Source: UBA3824 sp017541145 (GTDB taxonomy: Bacteria > Bacteroidota > Bacteroidia > Bacteroidales > UBA3824). Taken from it: 64,000 nt of DNA. The position numbers and the translations under genes were made by a program. The notes under the pieces were generated by a model, which saw only the letters and a program-made list of their open reading frames with translations, had not been told where the DNA came from and did no database searches. The stretch lies in contig CAMVLO010000009.1 of assembly GCA_947168365.1 (NCBI GenBank), positions 27,381-91,380 of the forward strand, given 5' to 3'. The stretch's first letter is position 1. Each line of letters opens with the position of its first letter. Of the stretch, positions 35,358-44,144 are shown one piece after another.

Positions 35358-36296
35358 ATGAAAATAGTTAGAGGAATAGAAAATTTTTGTTACGATTATA
35401 ATACTTGCATTACGATAGGAACTTTTGACGGACTGCATATCGGTCACCAACAGATTCTTTCTACTCTAACAAATATCGCTAAAAACAACAATCTCAAAAG
35501 CGTGGCAATTACATTTGACCCTCATCCACGTCAAATATTAATGCCGGACAAAAAGGTAAATTTTGTTTTGACTCAACACGAAAAAATTAAAGCTTTTGAA
35601 AAAATAGGAATCGATTTCCTTATCATTCACCCGTTTAGCAAGGAATTTGCAGCTCTATCTGCACGCGAATTTCTAAAAGATATTTTGTGCGGGAAACTTA
35701 ATATGAAACATCTGATAAAAGGTTTCAACAATCATTTTGGAAAAGACCGTTTATCAGATATTTCTGTTATAAAACAATACGGAAAAGAATTCGGTTTTGA
35801 TGTAACTGAAGTCAACAAAAGAACATTAAACGGAATTTCTGCATCGTCAACAGTTGTAAGAGAAATGATTTTGAGCGGCGATGTGGAAAAAGCCGCAATG
35901 ATTTTGAATTACAAATTTATGTTTACCGGAATTGTTGTACACGGCAAACACCTCGGCAGCCAAATCGGTTTTCCAACGGCAAATATTTCGATAGAAGACA
36001 ACAACAAAATAATTCCTAAAGCCGGAGTTTATGCGGCAACTACTACAATCAACGGCAAACAATACGATGTAATGCTAAATATCGGCAGCAATCCTACCGT
36101 AAATGCCGATAATACTAAAACTTTTCTTGAAGCTCATATTGTAGATTTTAGCGGTGATATTTACGGCAAAGAAATTACACTGGAACTTTATAAACGTATA
36201 AGAGATGAACATAAGTTTGCCTCGATTGATGAATTGAAACAACAATTAACGAAAGACAAACTTATGCTGAAAACTATTCTCCACCAAACTGCATAA
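35358..36296 (+). CDS. ribF: Bifunctional riboflavin kinase / FAD synthetase RibF
   Basis: RibF makes FMN and FAD from riboflavin. The 312-residue protein has the adenylyltransferase part first: GTFDGLHIGHQQIL near residue 20, FDPHPRQI, then SASSTVVRE. The kinase part follows, with GKHLGSQIGFPTANI and GVYAATT and the metal/substrate region NIGSNPTV. The frame opens 31 codons earlier at 35265, but that stretch overlaps the small lipoprotein and is unlike the family, so the ATG at 35358 is chosen. The last 23 bases overlap prfB tail to tail. Confidence 0.95.
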   Translation: MKIVRGIENFCYDYNTCITIGTFDGLHIGHQQILSTLTNIAKNNNLKSVAITFDPHPRQILMPDKKVNFVLTQHEKIKAFEKIGIDFLIIHPFSKEFAALSAREFLKDILCGKLNMKHLIKGFNNHFGKDRLSDISVIKQYGKEFGFDVTEVNKRTLNGISASSTVVREMILSGDVEKAAMILNYKFMFTGIVVHGKHLGSQIGFPTANISIEDNNKIIPKAGVYAATTTINGKQYDVMLNIGSNPTVNADNTKTFLEAHIVDFSGDIYGKEITLELYKRIRDEHKFASIDELKQQLTKDKLMLKTILHQTA

Positions 36297-37363
36297 GGTA
36301 AGATTTGAGGAAATCGTTGATTTGACCGTCCATTACAGCTTGAACATTAGAAGTTTCGAGATTGGTTCTGAGGTCTTTTACCATCTTGTAAGGCTGCATT
36401 ACGTAGCTTCTAATTTGGCTTCCCCATTCTATTTTTTTCTTTTTACCTTCTATTTCGGCTTGTTTCTCACGTTTTTTGTTCATCTCGATTTCGTACAAAT
36501 GAGATTTCAAAATACGGAGAGCATTTTCACGGTTTTGCCCCTGAGAACGGCTTTCTGTGTTTTCTACAACAATTCCCGACGGAATATGTCGAACTCGCAC
36601 ACCGGTTTCCACTTTGTTGACATTCTGACCGCCCGCACCCGATGAACGGAATGTATCCCACTCAAGATCAGACGGATTGATATTAATTTCAATATCATCA
36701 TTAATCAACGGTACAACATAAACCGATGCAAATGTAGTTTGACGTTTGCCCTGAGCGTTAAACGGCGAAATTCTTACAAGTCGGTGAACACCGTTTTCTC
36801 CTTTCAACCATCCGAATGCATAATCACCGGAAATTGTCATTGTTACGGTTTTTATTCCAGCTTCTTCGCCTTCCAAAAGGTTGGTAATTGTAACTTTAAA
36901 CTTGTTGTCTTCTGCCCAACGGCTGTACATCCTCATAAGCATTGATGCCCAATCGTTTGACTCAGTACCACCGGCTCCGGCATTTATTTTTAGAATTGCA
37001 TCAAACGAATCTTCTTCGTTGCGCAACATATTTTTAAATTCAAGATTTTCTATTAAAAGAATTGTCTTGCTGTATTGAGCATCATAATCAGTATCAACAT
37101 TTTCACCCATTTCGGCAAACTCTGCCAATACTTGTAAATCTTTTAAAGCCGATTCTATAGAATCATATTCATCAGTCCATTTCTTAATATCCGCAATAGT
37201 CTTCAAATAAGCTTCAGCTTCTTTGGGATCGTCCCAAAAACTGTCTTCTTCAGTTTTTTTTTGCTTTTGAATTATATCACTGCGTTTAGCATCGATGTCA
37301 AAGATGCCTCCTCAGCTCTGCTACACGTGCAACAAGAGCTTTATACTCGTCTTTATTGTACAT
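36274..37363 (-). CDS. prfB: Peptide chain release factor 2, with programmed +1 frameshift
   Basis: RF2 ends translation at UGA and UAA. The gene starts at the ATG at 37363. Codons 1-21 (37363-37301) end in AGG AGG CAT CTT and then TGA (37300-37298). Skipping one base and reading on from 37299 gives a continuous frame to 36274, 362 residues in total. The AGGAGG three bases before CTT-TGA-C is the classic stimulator of the RF2 autoregulatory frameshift. The SPF specificity motif (RISPFNAQ) and the GGQ motif (GAGGQNVNKVET) are present. It is 20 bases after tsaC. A conventional reading would lose the first 50 residues or so. Confidence 0.95.
37295..37315 (-). promoter_or_regulatory. RF2 frameshift signal
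   Basis: Minus strand AGGAGG (37312-37307), CAT, CTT, in-frame TGA, then C. It matches the known form (SD-like hexamer, 3-base spacer, CTT TGA C). The stop is read by RF2 itself, so low RF2 favours the shift. Confidence 0.9.
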
Positions 37364-37383
37364 ATTGTCTAAAAAAAAGAAAT

Positions 37384-37944
37384 TTATCTGATTTTTAAAA
37401 TAGAACCGTCAATATTTACTTTTATTATAGAAGACGGCTCTGCAATAGTATCATCGTCTTGTCTGTATTTTGTTACATAATCTACAGCATTAATAATATC
37501 AGATGAAATATTTTTGAAAATACTAGATGGCTTTTCACCGCTGATATTTGCAGAAGTAGAAACGATAGGTTTACCAAATGCAGAAATTAGTCTTTTACAA
37601 AATTCATCATTAGGAATTCTAATGCCCACCGAACCGTCTTCACCGATAAGATTACCGGCAATATTTCTTGCATTAGGATAAATCACTGTCAACGGACCGG
37701 TTGCTTCTTCCATAAGCTCAACGGCTTTGAAAGGAACACTATCAATATATTGTTGCAGCATCAAAAAATTGCTTACCATTATGATAAGACTTTTGGAACT
37801 GGGACGATGTTTGATTTCATAAATTTTGTCAACTGCGTCCTTATTAGTAGCATCGCAGCCCAATCCCCATACCGTATCAGTGGGATAGAGTATAATCTGT
37901 CCCTTGTTTAGGGCATCAACCAATCTGTCTAGTTCTTTCTGCAT
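37384..37944 (-). CDS. tsaC: Threonylcarbamoyl-AMP synthase TsaC (YrdC/Sua5)
   Basis: TsaC makes threonylcarbamoyl-AMP for the t6A37 modification of ANN-decoding tRNAs. The 186-residue protein has YPTDTVWGLGCDA, the KxR motif in YEIKHRPSSKSLIIM, and STSANISGE near residue 135. The frame opens ten codons earlier (37974), but the promoter at 37972-38002 starts transcription below that, so MQKELD is the N-terminus. It heads an operon with prfB. Confidence 0.93.
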   Translation of the reverse strand: MQKELDRLVDALNKGQIILYPTDTVWGLGCDATNKDAVDKIYEIKHRPSSKSLIIMVSNFLMLQQYIDSVPFKAVELMEEATGPLTVIYPNARNIAGNLIGEDGSVGIRIPNDEFCKRLISAFGKPIVSTSANISGEKPSSIFKNISSDIINAVDYVTKYRQDDDTIAEPSSIIKVNIDGSILKIR

Positions 37945-37971
37945 TATACGTATAAATATTAAATTTCGGTG

Positions 37972-38002
37972 CAAAAATAATAATTGTAAACGAAAAATTC
38001 AA
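37972..38002 (-). promoter_or_regulatory. Promoter for tsaC-prfB
   Basis: TTG (38002-38000), 20 bases, TATTTTTG (37979-37972) on the minus strand. It decides the tsaC start. Confidence 0.65.
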
Positions 38003-38180
38003 ATGTTTTTTCTCGATAAAGTATAATTATTACATCACTTAACCATTTTAACTGTATTTTACTCTGACTTTTTACTGTAACAACATATAAATCAGTAAAT
38101 TTGGCAGATAAAGATTGAAAGTTGAAAAATAAAAAATGAAAATGCTCATAATCATAATTCGTAATTTTCTAAAAAAATTT

Positions 38181-38209
38181 TTTGATGATATATTTTTACA
38201 GTAATTTTG
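38181..38209 (+). promoter_or_regulatory. Promoter for sstT
   Basis: TTTG (38181-38184), 17 bases, TAATTTTG (38202-38209), 20 bases before the ATG. The remaining gap between tsaC and sstT is AT-rich with no visible gene. Confidence 0.65.
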
Positions 38210-38229
38210 TAATCTAAATTATAAAAAAA

Positions 38230-39447
38230 ATGATAAAGAAATACCTTTCTATTCCGCTGATTTACCGAATGATTGGCGGATTAATTTTAGGCGTAATTTT
38301 AGCCTTGATTCCTAAAGGGGAAACTGATTTTTTGAGTATTATTGAAAGTTTAGGAGAAGTTTTTATACAATTGCTTGTAAGTATTGCACCTGTATTAGTA
38401 TTTATATTGGTGATGGCAAGTATAGCTTCCGCAAAAACCGGCATCGGGAAACGAATGCGAACTGTAATTTTATTGTATATCGTATCTACATTGCTTGCAG
38501 CGTTTATCAGTGTAATTATCGCAAAACTATTTCCTGTAGCGGTAGAAATCAAAAGCATAAACGATGTAGCTACTCACCAAACGTTGAAAGAAATTTTAAG
38601 CAATTTGGTTCTAAAATCTATTTGCAACCCTCTGAAAGCCATTATTGAAGCAAATTATACGGGAGTTTTGTTTTGGGCGATTTTGTTCGGATTTGCAATC
38701 AAAAAAACTGCTACTCTAAAACTCGCAAATGTTCTAAACGATTTATCAAAAGTAATTGGCAAAATAGTAAACTGGATAATACAGTTTGCACCGTTCGGAA
38801 TCCTCGGATTGGTTTTCAAAGCGGTAAGAACCAGCGGTATAGAGATTTTCACAACTTACGGCAAATTGGTTTTGCTGCTTTTGGCAGGAATGCTGATTGT
38901 AATTTTGATTACCGACCCGTTGATTGTAGCAATTGTCACCAAAAGAAATCCGTATCCATTGGTTTTCAAATGTTTGAAAGAAAGTGGAATCACTGCATTT
39001 TTTACAAGGAGTTCAGCATCTAATATTCCAATCAATTTAGACCTTTGCGAAAAAATGGGTGTTAACAAAGATTTTTATTCAGTATCCATTCCGTTGGGCT
39101 CTACAGTCAACATGAACGGAGCAGCGGTTACGATTACAATCATAAGTCTTATATTTGCAGGGAGTTACGGCATGGAAGTAGGTTTAGGAATGGGCTTTGT
39201 AGTAAGTGTAATAGCTGCAATAGGTGCTTGTGGTTCGTCGGGAATTGCGGGCGGAAGTATGATGTTGATTCCTTTGGCATGCAGCACACTCGGTTTGCCG
39301 GTGGAAGTTGGAGCAACAGCGATGTCAGTTTGTACAATAATCGGAGTTATACAAGATTCCATGGAAACAGCAATTAATTCATCTACAGACGCAATTTTCA
39401 CAATTGCAGTAGACCAAAGAATCAATAGAAAAGAGGGTAAAATCTAA
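38230..39447 (+). CDS. sstT: Na+-coupled serine/threonine transporter SstT
   Basis: A dicarboxylate/amino acid:cation symporter fold protein of 405 residues with eight hydrophobic segments and two re-entrant loops. HP1 has FFTRSSASNIPINLDLCEK, the Ser-rich form of SstT. TM7 has the sodium-site motif STVNMNGAAVTI, HP2 is GSSGIAGGSMMLIP, and TM8 ends QDSMETAINSSTD. The NLDLCEKMG segment separates SstT from glutamate and C4-dicarboxylate carriers. It stands alone with its own promoter and a downstream inverted repeat. Confidence 0.88.
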   Translation: MIKKYLSIPLIYRMIGGLILGVILALIPKGETDFLSIIESLGEVFIQLLVSIAPVLVFILVMASIASAKTGIGKRMRTVILLYIVSTLLAAFISVIIAKLFPVAVEIKSINDVATHQTLKEILSNLVLKSICNPLKAIIEANYTGVLFWAILFGFAIKKTATLKLANVLNDLSKVIGKIVNWIIQFAPFGILGLVFKAVRTSGIEIFTTYGKLVLLLLAGMLIVILITDPLIVAIVTKRNPYPLVFKCLKESGITAFFTRSSASNIPINLDLCEKMGVNKDFYSVSIPLGSTVNMNGAAVTITIISLIFAGSYGMEVGLGMGFVVSVIAAIGACGSSGIAGGSMMLIPLACSTLGLPVEVGATAMSVCTIIGVIQDSMETAINSSTDAIFTIAVDQRINRKEGKI

Positions 39448-39457
39448 ATAAAACACA

Positions 39458-39504
39458 GGATGCACAATCGTCACGGAAATGTAAAACCTGACGATTGTAC
39501 ATCC
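39458..39504 (+). repeat. Inverted repeat after sstT
   Basis: GGATGCACAATCGTCA pairs with 39489-39504 over 16 bases with one mismatch and a 15-base loop. No T-run follows, so it may be a processing or 3'-end hairpin and not an intrinsic terminator. Confidence 0.55.
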
Positions 39505-39584
39505 CCGATACAACATCAATTCAGATATTTTTTGTTGAAATTCAGAATTTTATTTAAAATTGCATCTTCTAATTTATATTTATC

Positions 39585-40385
39585 ATGAATCCCGGAAAAG
39601 TAACATGTGAAGAATTGAAAAAAATTCGCAAGATGATTGCGGACAAAAATAATATTCCGTATGAAATTACTGAATGTAAATTTTCAGGACGTTGCAGCGG
39701 AACATGTCCATTTTGCGAATCTGAAGTAAAATATCTTGAAACACAACTTGCAAAAAGGAAATCTCTCGGTAAAAAAGTTTTAGTAACAGGAATTGCCGTA
39801 GGTTTGTGTGTTTTTGCACAAGCTCAAGACATTCAACAAATTGATACTGTAGAAACTGTAAAAAAAGAAGCTTCTAATACAATCAAACAAATGACAGTTA
39901 AAGGAATTGTTTTGGATGAAAACAAAGATCCTTTGCCGGGTGTAACTGTTATAGAAGAAGGAACTACTAATGGTACAATTACAGATCTTGACGGAAAATT
40001 TAATATATCAGTAACTCACGATAAAATTCAGTTCTCTGATATTGGCTATAAAACATCGACATTGGAAGTAAGTGAAAATATGAAAGTTGTGATGGAAGAT
40101 GAAGAGCTCACAATGGAAGAGGGCATTATTGTTATAGGGTATGATCGTGAAATAATAATTGATTTTTTAGTTCGCGGAGAAATCGTTGATGAGTGTGGTT
40201 TTAGTATTGATAACGTAACAATCAGCGAAATCGGTTGTTTTAATAAAAATTATTCAGATAGCGAATTTGAATTTCAAATGGAAAACAAAATTCATGAATT
40301 GGAATTTTCCGCACCAAATTATGAAACAGTTATAATGAAACCGACCAATAAAATGCGTGTTGTAATGAAACGAAAATTATTTTAG
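39585..40385 (+). CDS. Exported protein: Cys-rich N-terminal module plus carboxypeptidase-regulatory-like domain
   Basis: The 266-residue protein has three parts. Residues 1-58 form a soluble, basic, Cys-rich module: TCEELKKIRKMIADKN, then Cys spaced C-x5-C-x3-C-x2-C (ECKFSGRCSGTCPFCESE), then YLETQLAKRKSLGKK. Residues 60-78 look like the core of a signal peptide (VLVTGIAVGLCVFAQAQ). From about residue 100 there is a beta-sandwich segment like CarboxypepD_reg/SusC N-terminal plugs (KGIVLDENKDPLPGVTV, TDLDGKFNISV). The module is shared with the gene at 63180-63596. A signal sequence after a 58-residue Cys-rich region is odd. Function unknown. Confidence 0.8.
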   Translation: MNPGKVTCEELKKIRKMIADKNNIPYEITECKFSGRCSGTCPFCESEVKYLETQLAKRKSLGKKVLVTGIAVGLCVFAQAQDIQQIDTVETVKKEASNTIKQMTVKGIVLDENKDPLPGVTVIEEGTTNGTITDLDGKFNISVTHDKIQFSDIGYKTSTLEVSENMKVVMEDEELTMEEGIIVIGYDREIIIDFLVRGEIVDECGFSIDNVTISEIGCFNKNYSDSEFEFQMENKIHELEFSAPNYETVIMKPTNKMRVVMKRKLF

Positions 40386-40907
40386 TTGATATCTTTTTTC
40401 TATATTATTTTTTTCAACATCGTAGTCCCGACGTGACGACATAAAAAGCCGATTAAGCACATTTTCATCTGCAATTTCAGGGCGGAATCCGTCTGCATTT
40501 TTATTATGTCAAGTCCCAATTTATGAAAAGTAGTTGCTTCAACAGGTATGCCGAGCTTGTCTTGAATACGTTCTGTCATTTCTTGTGCGGATTTCTTTGT
40601 GAATGAGATAAGAAGAATATCTTTTGGATTGATATTTTTTATTTGACATTTCGTGTTTTTTAGGAATGTTAAATTTTATCAAATCCAAGAACAAATATTT
40701 CCATTTATTGATGAAAATATTTTCTTGGGGTTCTGATACATAATTTTGCTGTAAACCGTTTAATTCATCGAAAAAGTTTTTTATTGGTTCTTTGTAATTT
40801 GCTGAAAGTTTTTGTAAATATTCAACTTTTTTCTTATGTCTGAGAATAAGAAAAACAACAACTAAAAAAATTATTATAAAACCTAATATAATGAACAAGT
40901 TAGTCAT
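40377..40907 (-). pseudogene. Decayed UvrD/Rep-family helicase gene
   Basis: The ATG at 40907 opens a frame coding an N-terminal membrane segment (LFIILGFIIIFLVVVFLIL) and about 65 further residues of normal sequence. The frame then shifts near 40640-40660. The second frame reads NPKDILLISFTKKSAQEM and TERIQDKLGIPVEATTFHKL, motif Ia of UvrD-type helicases. A second shift at the T-run 40498-40502 leads to ADGFRPEIADENVLNRLF. The Walker A region and everything after about 150 residues are missing. A full promoter remains upstream. The helicase call is from motif memory. Confidence 0.65.
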
Positions 40908-40951
40908 ATTTCCTAAATTGTAAAGCGTTTTTGATGTAATTATTTTTGAGG

Positions 40952-40982
40952 CAAATTTAGATTTTTTTTGAAAATATGCCAA
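40952..40982 (-). promoter_or_regulatory. Promoter left upstream of the helicase pseudogene
   Basis: TTG (40982-40980), 20 bases, TAAATTTG (40959-40952) on the minus strand, 45 bases before the ATG at 40907. This supports that ATG, not the longer open frame from 40982. Confidence 0.55.
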
Positions 40983-41099
40983 TAAAAAATGCCATAAAAC
41001 ATTTTGGGAGCGAAAAAACTCTATAATTTTTCGTTATTTTTACTGATATTATTTCAATTTTTTTTATAATTTTACCCGCAGAAAAAATTATACAACGAT

Positions 41100-43709
41100 A
41101 TGAGAAAATTACTTTTGATGGCGGCGGTTGCTGCGTTGTCGGCGATGAATGTCAATGCGCAATCAACGGAACAGTTGCTTCTTGGCGGCTGGAAATTTCA
41201 AAAAGGTGCGCAATCGGGCGCACAGAATTCCAATTTTGACGATTCCAAATGGCAGAACGTAACAATCCCCCACGATTGGGCAATTTCAGGTCCTTTCGAC
41301 AAAGAGATTGATAAACAAGTGGTTGCAATCGTTCAGAACGGTGAACAAGAAGCCACCGAGAAAACCGGACGCTCAGGCTCGTTGCCGTGGTTGGGCGAGG
41401 GTTGGTATAGAACTTCTTTGTCAATTCCCGACAAATACAGTCACGCAGAACTGATTTTTGACGGTGCAATGTCAGAGCCGACGGTCTATGTTGAAGGCAA
41501 GTTGGCAGGTTATTGGGCTTACGGCTACAATACTTTTGCAATTGACATCACGCCTTATCTGCCCAAAACCGGCGATGGCAAAATTGCAAAAGGTCGTTAT
41601 GCCTTGGCGGTACATATTAAAAACGTTGAAGAATCAAGCCGCTGGTATCCGGGCGCGGGACTTTACAGACCGGTGAGGTTGTCGCTCTCGCAAAATGCGG
41701 CGATTGAGACTTGGGGCATTTTTGCAAGAACAACGGCTTTGTCTGCTGACAATCAGACAGCGCGTGTTACCGTTACAACCCAAGTCCGCATCGACGGCGG
41801 CAAAACCGACGGTTTTAAAGTTGTTCAAACGCTTGTCAGTGACGGTCAGGAAGTTGCAAAATCAGAGGCTTGGCTCAGCGACAGCAAATCGACCGAGCAA
41901 GTGTTGGCGGTGAAAAATCCAAAACTTTGGTCGCCCGAAAGTCCGACACTTTATACGCTCGTTACAAAACTTTATCAGGGCGACAAGATGGTTGATATGC
42001 GCGAGACTCCAACCGGCATTCGTACAATTAGTTACGAAAACGAGGGTTTCAAACTCAACGGCAAAGTGGTCAAGTTTAAGGGCGTTTGCCTCCATCACGA
42101 CCTCGGACCTCTCGGCGCGGCTTTCAACAAGGCTGCATTCCGCCGTCAAGTGGCTCTGTTGAAGGATATTGGCTGCAACGCCATCCGCACCTCCCACAAT
42201 ATGCCCGCGCCCTGGCAGATGGATATTTGCGACGAAATGGGCATTATGGTTATGGCTGAAAGTTGCGATATGTGGGTCTATCCGAAATGCAAAAACGGCT
42301 ATTCAAGATTTTTTGAACAAATTGACACTCAATCGCCCAACGCCGACGGTCGTCCGTGGTGGCAGCGCGATTTTGAAAACTTGATTCTTGTTCACAGAAA
42401 CCATCCGTCAATCGTGATGTGGAGCATTGGCAATGAAATCCCCGACCAAGGCAGCGCAGTTGGTCTGAAATATACACGCCTGATACAGAACTTGATACAT
42501 TCTCTCGACAACACCCGCCTCTGCACACAAGGCCTCGACCGTGGAGAACAATGCCTTGCATCGGGAGTTTTTCAAAATACCGACGTTCCGGGCTACAATT
42601 ACCGACTGCACGTCTATGACAAGGGACACGAACATTCGCCTTCCGGACTTGTTCTCGGCACTGAGACGGCTTCCACGATTTCGAGCCGTGGCGTTTATAA
42701 ATTCCCCGTTGAGGAGGTTCACGGCGATGCCTACGACGACGGACAGATTTCAAGTTACGACCTTGAAAGTTGCATTTGGAGCAACCTTCCCGACGACGAT
42801 TGGATGTGGCAGGACAAGGCTCCGTGGGTGACGGGCGAGTTTGTTTGGACAGGTTTCGACTATCTTGGCGAGCCTACGCCTTACGATGACTATTGGCCGT
42901 CGAGGAGCAGTTATTTCGGAATTTTTGACCTTGCCGGACTTCCCAAAGACCGTGCGTTTTTGTATAGGACGCATTGGGCTCCCGAAAAAAAGACCCTTCA
43001 CGTGCTTCCGCATTGGACTTGGCGTGGTCGCGAGGGTCAGGTGACGCCTGTGTTTGTTTATACTTCATACCCCGAAGCCGAATTGTTCATTAATGGCAAA
43101 TCGCAGGGCAGGAAAAGCCACATTGACATTACTCTCGACGACTACCGTGACAACCGCATCGACGTCAAAATGCCGTGGGGCGATATGTCGAAATTTGCCG
43201 ACCCAAATGCACCCGAAGGCAAAAATCGCCTCGACCGTTACCGTCTCCGTTGGATGAATGTGAAATACGAGCCGGGCGAAATCAAGGTTGTGGCATACGA
43301 CAGTAACGGCAACCGTGCCGACGAACAAATCATCAAAACCGCCGGCAAGCCGCATCATTTGGTGTTGGAGGCAGACCGCAATACTCTCAACGCCACGCAG
43401 TTAGAGAACGGAATGCCGCAGTCGTCGCCCGATTTGAGTTTTGTAACGGTCAGCGTTGTTGACAAGGACGGCACTCTCTGTCCCGATGCCGCCAACCAAC
43501 TGACTTTCAGCGTCAGCGGTGCCGGCAAATTCAATTCGGTCTGCAACGGCGACGCTACTTCCACCGAAGTTTTCACCAACCCGACAATGAAAGCCTTCCA
43601 CGGTAAATTGGTGGTTGTTGTTGAGGCAACAAGTCAGAAAGGCAACGCCGTATTGACAGTCAAAGGCGCAGGAGTAAAACCGGCGACAATTTCGTTGTCA
43701 GTGAAATAA
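41100..43709 (+). CDS. Glycoside hydrolase family 2 beta-galactosidase
   Basis: The 869-residue exported enzyme has a signal peptide (MRKLLLMAAVAALSAMNVNA). The GH2 sugar-binding, Ig-like and TIM-barrel domains follow. Barrel marks are KGVCLHHDLGPLGAAF, CNAIRTSHNMP, the acid/base Glu446 in SIGNEIPDQG, and the likely nucleophile Glu580 in TGEFVWTGFDYLGEP. A DUF4982-like domain (WTWRGREG, YPEAELFINGKSQGRK) and a C-terminal Ig-like domain complete it. It is probably periplasmic and acts on beta-galactosides. The gene is clearly GC-richer than its neighbours, and no SusC/SusD pair accompanies it, which suggests acquisition from another Bacteroidetes lineage. Confidence 0.92.
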   Translation: MRKLLLMAAVAALSAMNVNAQSTEQLLLGGWKFQKGAQSGAQNSNFDDSKWQNVTIPHDWAISGPFDKEIDKQVVAIVQNGEQEATEKTGRSGSLPWLGEGWYRTSLSIPDKYSHAELIFDGAMSEPTVYVEGKLAGYWAYGYNTFAIDITPYLPKTGDGKIAKGRYALAVHIKNVEESSRWYPGAGLYRPVRLSLSQNAAIETWGIFARTTALSADNQTARVTVTTQVRIDGGKTDGFKVVQTLVSDGQEVAKSEAWLSDSKSTEQVLAVKNPKLWSPESPTLYTLVTKLYQGDKMVDMRETPTGIRTISYENEGFKLNGKVVKFKGVCLHHDLGPLGAAFNKAAFRRQVALLKDIGCNAIRTSHNMPAPWQMDICDEMGIMVMAESCDMWVYPKCKNGYSRFFEQIDTQSPNADGRPWWQRDFENLILVHRNHPSIVMWSIGNEIPDQGSAVGLKYTRLIQNLIHSLDNTRLCTQGLDRGEQCLASGVFQNTDVPGYNYRLHVYDKGHEHSPSGLVLGTETASTISSRGVYKFPVEEVHGDAYDDGQISSYDLESCIWSNLPDDDWMWQDKAPWVTGEFVWTGFDYLGEPTPYDDYWPSRSSYFGIFDLAGLPKDRAFLYRTHWAPEKKTLHVLPHWTWRGREGQVTPVFVYTSYPEAELFINGKSQGRKSHIDITLDDYRDNRIDVKMPWGDMSKFADPNAPEGKNRLDRYRLRWMNVKYEPGEIKVVAYDSNGNRADEQIIKTAGKPHHLVLEADRNTLNATQLENGMPQSSPDLSFVTVSVVDKDGTLCPDAANQLTFSVSGAGKFNSVCNGDATSTEVFTNPTMKAFHGKLVVVVEATSQKGNAVLTVKGAGVKPATISLSVK

Positions 43710-43806
43710 CGGGATTCTTTGAATAAAAAATCTTGCTATCACCTTAATTTTTTTGTTGTCATATAAATCCAAATACTAATAATGTTGGAAAAGAATTGAT
43801 TTAACA

Positions 43807-43993
43807 ATCAAAGGTGTGCGCAAATTCTTTTTAATACCTCTATCCACGGACGTTCAATGTTCGTGGATATTTGAGGTAGATTATCTCTGATGTCAGCAAG
43901 GCAATTGTTTTCTGCAATTTCATTTGCGGTAATATTATTTGAAGAGGCGATATTTAGTATTGGATGTAAATCACCAATTCCAATCTTTTAATA
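43807..43993 (-). pseudogene. Possible gene remnant between the GH2 gene and ribBA
   Basis: The minus strand reads about 59 codons of ordinary-looking protein (KIGIGDLHPILNIASSNN through IERPWIEVLKRICAHL) ending in TGA, without a start codon and with a stop just upstream. I do not recognise it. The rest of the 435-base gap from 43710 to 44144 holds only AT-rich sequence and the ribBA terminator. Confidence 0.3.
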
Positions 43994-44050
43994 ATCGCAT
44001 TATACTATTCATTATATTTTTTTATTGCGATAAACTATATATGTCATAAA

Positions 44051-44119
44051 AAAATTAGCGATATTATTTGGTTTTACTTTTTTCGACAATTTAAAGCATC
44101 CAAATATATCGCTAATTTT
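44051..44119 (-). terminator. Terminator of the glsA-glsB-lptFG-ribBA operon
   Basis: A 20-base stem with a single bulged base (44051-44071 with 44100-44119; core AAAATTAGCGATAT), 28-base loop, followed on the minus strand by a T-run. Confidence 0.85.
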
Positions 44120-44144
44120 CAGAAGATGATATTTTAAAATCTCG

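Noticed and set aside
36274..37206. Short RF2 beginning at the TTG at 37206
   Set aside because: The coding sequence continues upstream to a classic frameshift site and an ATG at 37363, so the short form is an artefact.
39697..39722. CX3CX2C in the Cys-rich module as a radical SAM motif
   Set aside because: The protein is far too small and lacks any SAM barrel. A simple metal or cluster site is more likely.
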